Origin: JAEUIE01 sp047602475
GTDB taxonomy: Bacteria > Planctomycetota > Planctomycetia > Gemmatales > HRBIN36
Assembly (NCBI GenBank): GCA_047602475.1
Contig: JASGHE010000006.1
Location: 434,001 to 498,000, forward strand
Direction: 5' to 3'
DNA: 64,000 bases
Shown here: positions 8,908-15,565 of the stretch, piece by piece
Numbering within the stretch: position 1 is the first letter of the stretch
Layout of the letters: the number at the start of each line of letters is the position of its first letter
Position numbers and translations under genes: made by a program
The notes under the pieces: model-generated
Database searches by the model: none
Seen by the model: only the letters and a program-made list of their open reading frames with translations
Told to the model about the DNA's origin: nothing

Positions 8908-9606
8908 ATGTTCATGAACAATGTCACTGCGCCAGGACAGCCTGCCCCCAAGCCTCCAAGTTCCACTCGTCGCCTGCTGAACTGTGCGATATTAATCATG
9001 ATAGCCCAAGGAGGCTTCCTCTACTGGCTGGGTGCACGACGAAACATGGAGATGGATCCTGAACAGGTAGGGAGGTCCATCGGTGAGTTGCTTGTTGCCA
9101 TGTTCTTTGCCCTTCTTATCGCTGCATTCTTCTCTCGTAAGAAACCTTGGTCCTACGTTACTGCATTCATCGTCTTGTTTGTTCTGTCATCGCTCTTCTT
9201 CATTTCTGCCCGGATCAGTAAGTTGGGAGAAAGTACAAAGCAATCTGCCGAGAACGCCAAGCTGGCTGAACGTCAAATAGTGTCGATGAATGCTCTCCTG
9301 GAAAAATATGCCGTTGTATTCGAGTCGATTAAGGATGAAGAGACTGCCAAGAAAGCTCTCGCTCAATTGCCTTCGCTGTTAGGACAAGCTCAAGTTTTTG
9401 TGAATGAAACCAAAAGTATGCCAGGCATGATGAAACGTGATTGGGATGCATTGCAAAAACGGTATGAACCACTCATGCTTCGCACACAACAGCGACTCAA
9501 GGCTGCTGTGGAAAACATTGACAAACTCAACATCGACACCACGCCCTTTGGAGAAGAGATGCTCAAGGTGCATAATCTCTTCCTGCAACTTGCCAATGGG
9601 TCGTGA
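8908..9606 (+). CDS. Membrane protein with C-terminal coiled coil, unknown
   Basis: The 232-aa product has a Pro-rich N-terminus and then three predicted membrane spans: LLNCAILIMIAQGGFLYWLG (about 28-47), LLVAMFFALLIAAFF (about 62-78) and YVTAFIVLFVLSSLFFISA (about 86-104). A long charged amphipathic region (about 105-230) follows, consistent with a coiled coil. I recognise no family. The gene and its upstream repeat sit between two fragments of a Uma2 gene, so it may be an inserted cargo gene. ATG 8908 follows an AAAGAAGGG motif. Confidence in the coding call is higher than in any function. Confidence 0.7.
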   Translation: MFMNNVTAPGQPAPKPPSSTRRLLNCAILIMIAQGGFLYWLGARRNMEMDPEQVGRSIGELLVAMFFALLIAAFFSRKKPWSYVTAFIVLFVLSSLFFISARISKLGESTKQSAENAKLAERQIVSMNALLEKYAVVFESIKDEETAKKALAQLPSLLGQAQVFVNETKSMPGMMKRDWDALQKRYEPLMLRTQQRLKAAVENIDKLNIDTTPFGEEMLKVHNLFLQLANGS

Positions 9607-9620
9607 TGCAAATAAGGCCG

Positions 9621-9656
9621 GAGTGGAAGCTGAACGTGGCGGAGGTGTTGGGGTAA
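9621..9656 (+). pseudogene. Uma2-family gene fragment (last 11 codons)
   Basis: The fragment encodes EWKLNVAEVLG and a TAA stop, nearly identical to the end of the intact Uma2 gene (GWKLNVAEVLG). Together with 8674-8718 it suggests that about 0.9 kb was inserted into, or replaced part of, a Uma2 gene. Confidence 0.65.
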
Positions 9657-9721
9657 CTGGGTTATCAGTAGATATGTTCTTCAGGCTGTGCTACAGTGTG
9701 GAGTATCCAAAGGCCTCTACC

Positions 9722-10012
9722 ATGTACACCCTCGAACAACTCCGCAAACATCGGGATTCGATCCACACTATCGGCAAACGATACGGGGTTCGTCGTATCC
9801 AACTGTTTGGTTCTGTGGCAAGAGGCGAAGCCGGCCCGCAGAGCGATATTGATTTTCTCGTCGATATCGAACCAGGCAGAAGCCTCCTTGATCAAGCCGG
9901 TTTCACCCTGGATGTCGAAGAGCTGCTAGGCTGTCCCGTCGACGTTGTCGTGGAAGGTGGCATCAACCCTCGTTTGCAAGCGAGGATTCACCACGAGGCG
10001 AAGCCGCTGTGA
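9722..10012 (+). CDS. MntA-like minimal nucleotidyltransferase
   Basis: The 96-aa protein carries the NTase signature GSVARGEAGPQSDIDFLVDI at about residues 28-47, with the Gly-Ser pair and the Asp-x-Asp metal-binding acids. It matches the NTP_transf_2/MNT family, in which small proteins adenylylate a partner HEPN toxin and act as antitoxins. The usual HEPN gene is missing: the next gene is Uma2. The start ATG 9722 begins the family-typical MYTLEQLRKHRDSI. It is an orphan antitoxin or a solitary NTase. Confidence 0.8.
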   Translation: MYTLEQLRKHRDSIHTIGKRYGVRRIQLFGSVARGEAGPQSDIDFLVDIEPGRSLLDQAGFTLDVEELLGCPVDVVVEGGINPRLQARIHHEAKPL

Positions 10013-10116
10013 AAGAGGATGCGATTTGTGTAAAATAGATCGCATTTACAGTGCTTCTGCCTTGTCCTTGTAATGCCTCTTTGAATGGATTACGATACTC
10101 CCATAAGGAGTGAATC

Positions 10117-10686
10117 ATGTCAGCCACCATGATACCTGCTGCCAAGCGTGCAACGATTGATGATCTGTTGCGCTACGATGGCAAGGCAGAACTGATTGAT
10201 GGAAAGTTGGTGAAATATATGGCAGCGGGAATACGTCACAGTCGTATTGCGACGATGATCTGTGTGATGCTGCTTCAATTTGAAAAAGCCACCAAACTTG
10301 GTTACGCCTTCGATGATAACCTTGGGTATCGAGTAGCGGAATTGTTCTCCGGTCGGGAATCATTCTCCCCTGATGTCTCGTTCTACGTTGGTCAGTTGTC
10401 GTTGAAGGACAAGGGCTTCGTCGAAGGCCCGCCGACGTTTGCCGTCGAGATTCGCAGCCCCGAAGAGTATGGCTCCGCCGCCGAGAAAGCGATTGCCGCC
10501 AAACGTGCCGACTACTTCGAAGCGGGCACCCTGGTAGTGTGGGATGTCGATCCGGACGCGAAGACGATTACGAGCTATCGCTCCGATGCAGCCACCACGC
10601 CGACGGTGTTCAAAGTGGGTGATACAGCAACAGCCGAGCCGGCGCTGTCAGGGTGGAAGTTGAACGTGGCGGAGGTATTGGGGTAA
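10117..10686 (+). CDS. Uma2 family putative endonuclease (DUF820)
   Basis: The 189-aa protein fits the Uma2/DUF820 restriction-endonuclease-like fold, which is greatly expanded in planctomycetes and cyanobacteria. It shows the N-terminal DDLLRYDGKAELIDGKLV strand, SFSPDVSFYVG (the Pro-Asp catalytic region), FAVEIRSPEEY (Glu-x-x-Ser element), KRADYFEAG and LVVWDVDPDAKTI. An AAGGAG site lies 9 nt before ATG 10117. In vivo substrates are unknown. It is the intact relative of the fragments at 8674 and 9621. Confidence 0.85.
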   Translation: MSATMIPAAKRATIDDLLRYDGKAELIDGKLVKYMAAGIRHSRIATMICVMLLQFEKATKLGYAFDDNLGYRVAELFSGRESFSPDVSFYVGQLSLKDKGFVEGPPTFAVEIRSPEEYGSAAEKAIAAKRADYFEAGTLVVWDVDPDAKTITSYRSDAATTPTVFKVGDTATAEPALSGWKLNVAEVLG

Positions 10687-10697
10687 GACTGGATACG

Positions 10698-10835
10698 TGG
10701 CACTGAACGGTGGTACTCCACCGATCAGTGCTGCGGCGACTTGGCACTGTAAGGCCAGCACTGATCTGCTAAGTACAGCAGTTTAGTGCCATGAGTTGTT
10801 TAGAGGTTTCGGCTCAACGCCACCCAGCAGTGATT
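10698..10835. repeat. Palindromic repeat, copy 2 (island-associated)
   Basis: Contains a near-perfect 34-bp palindrome with arms GCACTGA and TCAGTGC around GGTGG-TACT-CCACC, then further inverted segments (GGCACTG, AGCACTG) and a GAGTTGTTT block shared with copy 1 at 8735. It begins 12 bp after the Uma2 stop and ends about 65 bp before the AT-rich module. Confidence 0.7.
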
Positions 10836-10900
10836 ATCTAATTGACAGAGCACAAATTTATTTCTATTATCCACGAAATATAAGCACATGGAGTAATGTG

Positions 10901-11194
10901 ATGCGAACAGTTCGTGAGGTAATTCAAAACCTATTGGAAAACGGGACAAATGAGAAAGATGGTTGCGGAGGCGAATATGACGGTAGCTGGGATAAATGCC
11001 CTCTCTGGCCACCAGATGCCTTTGCAGTTTCTTCGACTCTTGTTGAAATGACCGCGTGCTTCACGCATCCGAGCTTTGGCGGATGGGGGAAAGACAGTTT
11101 TTTCACTAGTCAGTCCAATAAAGAAGATCTCGAGGAGATCGGCGAGATTTGGGAGGAAATGCCCTCGAAGTATAAAGATGAGGATTCTGGCTGA
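10901..11194 (+). CDS. Small protein upstream of, or N-terminal part of, the nitrilase-like protein
   Basis: From ATG 10901, with GGAG 7 nt upstream, the 97-aa product has the motif CPLWPPDAFAVSSTLVEM near residues 33-50 and an acidic tail. Base composition is clearly AT-richer than in the flanking genes. Its 3' end overlaps the next gene by 17 bp in another frame. Two models fit. Either it is a separate translationally coupled gene, or it is the N-terminus of one ~620-aa protein cut by a one-base indel near 11177. I do not recognise the domain. Confidence 0.55.
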   Translation: MRTVREVIQNLLENGTNEKDGCGGEYDGSWDKCPLWPPDAFAVSSTLVEMTACFTHPSFGGWGKDSFFTSQSNKEDLEEIGEIWEEMPSKYKDEDSG

Positions 11195-12758
11195 GCTAAT
11201 AAAAGCTAAGGAAAAGCTAAATTCAATTTGGTACAGGTTGTACAGTAGCACTGACGAAGTACTACCCATCACAGCGTATAGCAAAGTTCCTGATTGGTGC
11301 ATTGCAGCTGTCGAGCTCATGATTTTATCTGATATTGCATCCGCTGGCATTGGATTCAAGCCAATGGAAGATGGGAAAATACATAGTTGGTCTGATGTAT
11401 ATATTACAGAAGTTAGATCATACTATAGAGATGACGACGAAATCTTCGACCAGCTGCTAACAGTTGATGAGTATCCACTCGGAACGGTTGCCAAGGGAGT
11501 GAGTCCAAAAAGAGCAAGAATACTGCCTAAGGCAAGAACGCCTCAGTCGGGTATAACACTAAGATCGATGTCGTTTAACTTGGCGCTGCTGCCAGGAAAC
11601 ATGGTGGTAAACTCGAAGTGGTTAATGAGTAGTATGTTGTACAATCTTACGACACCTGACCTGGTTTCTGAAATGGAATGCTCGAAGTTAAATCTGCTGT
11701 TAATACCATTTCCATATAATATTAGTCCTGAGGATTTTGTGCAAGCAGGGCATTCGATTGATGATAACGTACGTAAAGCGAAAAAAGAAAAAAAGACCCC
11801 AAGGTTTTTTACAATAAAGCAGAACTGGATACCTAAAAATAAAGAAAAAGAAGTAGCAAGTTTAATAATGAAGCTCGTACATAAGGCAGAGGATGATCTA
11901 GCTAAAGCAGGCGTCGCTGATGACGTGGTCAATGGCGTCGTAATGCCAGAGGTTTCTTTGACCCTTGATGTTGCAAAGCATGTGTCAGATTCACTGCTCG
12001 AACACAGTCGGACAGGTTTTTTTATTTGCGGAATAACACAAAACAAACAAGGCTCTAAGATAAATGGCGCTTACGTTGCAATGTTTGATCGAAACTGGAA
12101 AAGCAAGCATAAGTTCGAAATGATACAATGCAAACAGCACAGATGGAAGCTTGATGATTTTCAAATTAAAAAGTATGGCTTAAACTTTCCAGAAGGCTTT
12201 GAGTGGTGGGAGCAAATAGACGTATCCCACAGAGAAGTGTATTTCCATTTATTTAGTGCAGGGAGTTTTGTGACGTTTGTTTGTGAAGACCTGGCACGAG
12301 CCGAGCCTCTCCATCACATAGTACGATCTGTGGGCCCAAATCTTGTATTTGCACTGTTGCTTGATAGTCAACAGATTCTTTCGAGATGGCCAGGACGGTA
12401 TGCGACTACACTTGCTGATGATCCTGGCTGTGCTTGTATTTCGTTTACATCTCAGGGACTGATAAAACTGGACAAATACTACCAAGAGGAGCTTAAGAAG
12501 AATAAATCAGAAGAGCTAAGAGTTGGACTCTGGAGATCAGGAAACGAGTTAACCGAGATTAATATGCCGAATGACAGCAATTCATTGGCAGTGCTGTTAA
12601 GACTTAAGTCCAAGAGAATAACCGAGTATTCATTGGATGATAGAAATGATGGAGGAGTAGCAGAAACATGGAATACAAACGATGACGTTAGTATCATTAA
12701 GCCAGTTCATATAGTTAAACTAGATAAAAAGCCTAAGTGGCTTCATATAAAGAAATGA
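11178..12758 (+). CDS. Nitrilase-superfamily-like protein of an AT-rich accessory module
   Basis: The 526-aa product (ATG 11178) has a C-terminal half with the order of motifs expected of carbon-nitrogen hydrolases: Glu258 in GVVMPEVSL, Lys319 in QCKQHRW and Cys369 in FVCEDLARAEP, followed by PNLVFALLLDSQQ and RWPGRYATTLADDPG. The N-terminal 220 residues are unrecognised. Nitrilase domains occur in some phage-defence proteins, such as UG1-type reverse transcriptases (DRT type 1), but no reverse transcriptase is present here. Low GC and the isolated position point to recent transfer. The catalytic assignment rests on motif order only. A strong terminator overlaps the stop codon. Confidence 0.65.
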   Translation: MRILAELIKAKEKLNSIWYRLYSSTDEVLPITAYSKVPDWCIAAVELMILSDIASAGIGFKPMEDGKIHSWSDVYITEVRSYYRDDDEIFDQLLTVDEYPLGTVAKGVSPKRARILPKARTPQSGITLRSMSFNLALLPGNMVVNSKWLMSSMLYNLTTPDLVSEMECSKLNLLLIPFPYNISPEDFVQAGHSIDDNVRKAKKEKKTPRFFTIKQNWIPKNKEKEVASLIMKLVHKAEDDLAKAGVADDVVNGVVMPEVSLTLDVAKHVSDSLLEHSRTGFFICGITQNKQGSKINGAYVAMFDRNWKSKHKFEMIQCKQHRWKLDDFQIKKYGLNFPEGFEWWEQIDVSHREVYFHLFSAGSFVTFVCEDLARAEPLHHIVRSVGPNLVFALLLDSQQILSRWPGRYATTLADDPGCACISFTSQGLIKLDKYYQEELKKNKSEELRVGLWRSGNELTEINMPNDSNSLAVLLRLKSKRITEYSLDDRNDGGVAETWNTNDDVSIIKPVHIVKLDKKPKWLHIKK

Positions 12759-12788
12759 CCAGCAATTTTGGTTGCTGGTCTTTTCTTT
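12757..12788. terminator. Rho-independent terminator (bidirectional)
   Basis: GACCAGCAA and TTGCTGGTC form a 9-bp stem, followed on the plus strand by TTTTCTTT. It begins within the stop codon of the nitrilase-like gene and touches the stop of the small minus-strand gene at 12787. Confidence 0.88.
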
Positions 12789-12948
12789 ATGCTTTATATA
12801 TCTTTTGAAGTTGAAGCTTGCGTTGCCTTTCGTACTCGCGAGTACGTGCACGTCTTGCGTCAACAGAGCTTCCGTTTGGTTGTTTCTTGTTTTGTTTCGG
12901 TGTCTGCATAGTTCCTCCAATCCTTGTAAAGTTCATTCTGGATGTCAT
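12787..12948 (-). CDS. Small highly basic protein, convergent with nitrilase-like gene
   Basis: This 53-codon frame starts at ATG 12948 after a perfect GGAGGT (5-nt spacing). A second in-frame ATG at 12909 also has a perfect GGAGG (4-nt spacing) and would give 40 aa. The product is rich in Lys, Arg and Gln, with a helical tail (ARRARTREYERQRKLQLQK). TTGACA lies upstream at 12971-12976 on the minus strand. The base composition matches the AT-rich module. I recognise no family. The two strong ribosome sites are the main evidence that it is a gene. Confidence 0.5.
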   Translation of the reverse strand: MTSRMNFTRIGGTMQTPKQNKKQPNGSSVDARRARTREYERQRKLQLQKIYKA

Positions 12949-13209
12949 TTTTTACCTCCATGTACAGTCCTGTCAATAGGATTTATCGGTTTTTCTGGTT
13001 TTTTCCTTGAATGCAACACTTTGCCTGTCTGGATTGCTACCCCCTGCCATTCTGGCACCACCTCGCCTCCCCCTCACCCCAATCTAATCCCCTAACCCCA
13101 TACCCCCCATCACCTTACAAAACCATCCCCCTCGCCCGGCACAATCTTTGCACACCATTGTACCCCGTTCCATCGTCTGCACCTTTTGCACCTAGGAGGC
13201 TATCCCCCC

Positions 13210-14925
13210 ATGGGAGCCAAACAACTGACTTATGCTGATGAAGCCCGCCAAAAGTTACTGGCCGGCGTCTCCAAGCTCGCGAAGGCCGTCAAATGTACCC
13301 TCGGGCCACGTGGCCGCAATGCTGTTCTCGATAAAGGTTGGGGTGTGCCCAACGTCACCAAAGACGGCGTCTCCGTCGCCGAAGATATCGAACTGAATGA
13401 TCCCTACGAGAATATGGGCGCTCAGCTCGTCAAGGAAGCAGCCAGCAAGACCAGCGACGTCGCCGGTGATGGCACCACCACTGCCACCGTCCTCACCGAA
13501 GCCATCTACCGGGAAGGCCTCAAGGGCATCTCCGCCGGCGTCGATCCGATGGCCATCAGCCGGGGCATCCTCAAGGCTACCGAGAAGGCGACCGAAGAAC
13601 TGAAGAAGCTCGCCGAGAAGATCAACGCCAAGGACAAGAAGGAAATCAAGGAAGTCGCCACCATCTCCGCCAACAACAACAGCGAGATCGGCGACTTCAT
13701 CGCCCAGGCCATGGAACGGGTCGGCTCCGATGGCGTCATCACCATCGAAGAAGGCAAAGGCTTCATCACCGAAGTCGATTGGGTCGAAGGCATGCAGTTC
13801 GACCGTGGCTACCTCTCCCCGCACTTCGTCACCGATCCTGAAAAGGTCATCTGCGAATACGACAAGTGCTACGTCCTCATCCACGAAGACAAGATCAGCA
13901 ACGCCAAGGACCTGGTCCCGCTGCTCGAAGTCATCAGCAAGGCGAACCGCCCACTGCTGATCATCGCTGAAGACATCGATGGCGATGCACTCGCTACCCT
14001 CGTCGTCAACAAGCTGCGTGGCATCGTTCAGGTCGTGGCTGTTAAAGCTCCCGGCTATGGCGATCGCCGCAAGGCCATGCTCGAAGACATCGCTGCCCTT
14101 ACCGGCGGCAAGGCAATCTTCAAGGATCTCGGCATCAAGCTCGAAGCAGTCAAGCTGACTGACCTCGGCACCGCCAAGAAGGTCCGCATTGATGCTGAGA
14201 ACACCACCATCGTCGAAGGGGCCGGCAAGGAAGACGCCATCCAGGGCCGCTGCGACATGATCCGCCGCGAGATCGAGGCCAGCACCAGCGAGTACGACAC
14301 CGAGAAGCTGCAGGAACGCCTGGCCAAGCTCGCCGGTGGCGTGGCTCAGATCAAGGTGGGTGCTGCGACCGAAACCGAAATGAAGGAACGCAAAGCTCTC
14401 TACGAAGATTCACTCGCTGCCACCCGCGCCGCCCTCGAAGAAGGCATCGTCGCTGGTGGCGGTGTCGCTTTGCTGCACGCCGCCAAGTCGCTTGAGAAGT
14501 TCAAGATCGATGGCGACGAACAGCATGGCGTCGATATCCTTCGCAAGGCTCTCGAAGTTCCTGCCCGCGCGATTGCTGAGAACGCCGGCCTTGATGGGGC
14601 TGTCGTCGTCAACAACATCCGCAAGGGTAAAGACAAGAACTACGGCTACGACGCCAACGCTGAGAAGTACACCGACCTCCGCAAGGCCGGCGTGGTGGAT
14701 CCTGTGAAGGTCACCCGCTCCGCTCTGCAGAACGCTGCCAGCGTCGCTGCTCTGCTGCTCACCACCGAAACCCTGATTGCTGACAAGCCTGAACCCAAGG
14801 GTGCAGGCGGCGACGACCATCACCACCACGACCACGGTGGCGGAATGGGCGGCGGCATGCCCGGTATGGGTGGCATGGGCGGTATGGGAATGGGCGGCAT
14901 GGGTGGCATGCCAGGGATGATGTAA
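13210..14925 (+). CDS. groL1: Chaperonin GroEL (first copy, GGM tail)
   Basis: The 571-aa Hsp60 chaperonin has the full family pattern: TLGPRGRNAVLDK and VTKDGVSVA near the N-terminus, the ATP-binding GDGTTTATVL, the apical domain, and the C-terminal Gly-Gly-Met tail. An unusual His-rich insert (DDHHHHDHGGG) precedes that tail. ATG 13210 was chosen because AGGAGG lies 9 nt upstream and the family starts near MGAKQL. It folds client proteins with GroES, encoded 147 bp downstream. No CIRCE operator was found upstream. Confidence 0.95.
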   Translation: MGAKQLTYADEARQKLLAGVSKLAKAVKCTLGPRGRNAVLDKGWGVPNVTKDGVSVAEDIELNDPYENMGAQLVKEAASKTSDVAGDGTTTATVLTEAIYREGLKGISAGVDPMAISRGILKATEKATEELKKLAEKINAKDKKEIKEVATISANNNSEIGDFIAQAMERVGSDGVITIEEGKGFITEVDWVEGMQFDRGYLSPHFVTDPEKVICEYDKCYVLIHEDKISNAKDLVPLLEVISKANRPLLIIAEDIDGDALATLVVNKLRGIVQVVAVKAPGYGDRRKAMLEDIAALTGGKAIFKDLGIKLEAVKLTDLGTAKKVRIDAENTTIVEGAGKEDAIQGRCDMIRREIEASTSEYDTEKLQERLAKLAGGVAQIKVGAATETEMKERKALYEDSLAATRAALEEGIVAGGGVALLHAAKSLEKFKIDGDEQHGVDILRKALEVPARAIAENAGLDGAVVVNNIRKGKDKNYGYDANAEKYTDLRKAGVVDPVKVTRSALQNAASVAALLLTTETLIADKPEPKGAGGDDHHHHDHGGGMGGGMPGMGGMGGMGMGGMGGMPGMM

Positions 14926-14929
14926 TTCA

Positions 14930-15055
14930 AAAGTCCTGAGTGCTGAGTGCTGCGTCCTGAGTAATACGGGCGTCTGCACCACCACCCAGGACATCGCAAC
15001 ATTCGTCCTGTCTGCTCTCAGCACTCAGGATTCAGCACTCAGGACTTCAAGCAAA
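14930..15055. repeat. Inverted low-complexity repeat in the groEL1-groES gap
   Basis: AGTCCTGAGTGCTGAGTGCTG on the left is matched by the inverted form (CAGCACTCAGGATTCAGCACTCAGGACTT) on the right, with about 60 bp between. Each arm is a run of 7-8-base units. The GAGTGCT unit recalls half of a CIRCE operator, but spacing and symmetry do not fit CIRCE. Confidence 0.7.
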
Positions 15056-15072
15056 CACAAGGAACACAAATC

Positions 15073-15360
15073 ATGAAACTACGTCCATTAGATGATCGCA
15101 TCGTTGTCAAACCCCTCGATGCTGAAGAGAAGACCGCCGGCGGCATCGTGCTGCCCGATTCAGCCAAGGAAAAGCCCCAGCGTGGCAAGGTGATCAGCGT
15201 CGGCCCAGGCAAGCAACTCGACGACGGCTCCCGTGCCGCCATCGCTGTCGCCGTCAACGACGAAGTCATCTACGGCAAGTACTCCGGCTCCGAAGTCAAA
15301 ATCGACGGCGTCGAGTACAAGATCCTCCGCGAGAACGATGTTCTGGCGAAAGTGGTGTAA
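15073..15360 (+). CDS. groES: Co-chaperonin GroES
   Basis: The 95-aa Hsp10 protein begins MKLRPLDDRIVVKPLDAEEKT and shows the mobile-loop region TAGGIVLPDSAKEKPQRG, VGPGK and KYSGSEVKIDG, ending ILRENDVLAKVV. Length is normal. AAGGA lies upstream. It caps the GroEL cavity and sits between two groEL genes, so it may serve both. Confidence 0.96.
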   Translation: MKLRPLDDRIVVKPLDAEEKTAGGIVLPDSAKEKPQRGKVISVGPGKQLDDGSRAAIAVAVNDEVIYGKYSGSEVKIDGVEYKILRENDVLAKVV

Positions 15361-15535
15361 TAGCTGACAGCTAACAGCTCACAGCTAACAGCCCAAACAA
15401 ACAGTGGATGTGTAGCTGATGAACAATATCAAGACCCATCGCCATGCAAACATTTCTGTATGGCTGTAAGCTGTCGGCTGTAAGCTGTCAGCTAGACTGT
15501 GAGCTGTCAGCTGTGAGCTGTCAGCTTGAAACAAC
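15361..15535. repeat. Inverted low-complexity repeat in the groES-groEL2 gap
   Basis: The left arm repeats AGCTGACAGCTAACAGCTCA-type units. The right arm carries the inverse (GTAAGCTGTCGGCTGTAAGC and similar) with about 80 bp between. The architecture matches the repeat at 14930, but the unit is different. Confidence 0.7.
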
Positions 15536-15565
15536 GAAACACTACACACAATCGAAGTACCCACT

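Noticed and set aside
12831..12846. 16-bp perfect palindrome CGTACTCGCGAGTACG as an operator
   Set aside because: It lies inside the small minus-strand coding frame (ARTREYE), so coding sequence explains it sufficiently.
12772..13095. Plus-strand frame after the nitrilase-like gene
   Set aside because: It starts within the terminator stem, has no ribosome site, and its Cys/Phe/Pro-rich translation lacks any pattern. The minus-strand small gene explains the region better.
13090..15072. CIRCE/HrcA operator for the groE genes
   Set aside because: No TTAGCACTC-N9-GAGTGCTAA was found upstream of groEL1 or groES. GAGTGCT units in the groEL1-groES gap are part of an oligomer repeat with different spacing.
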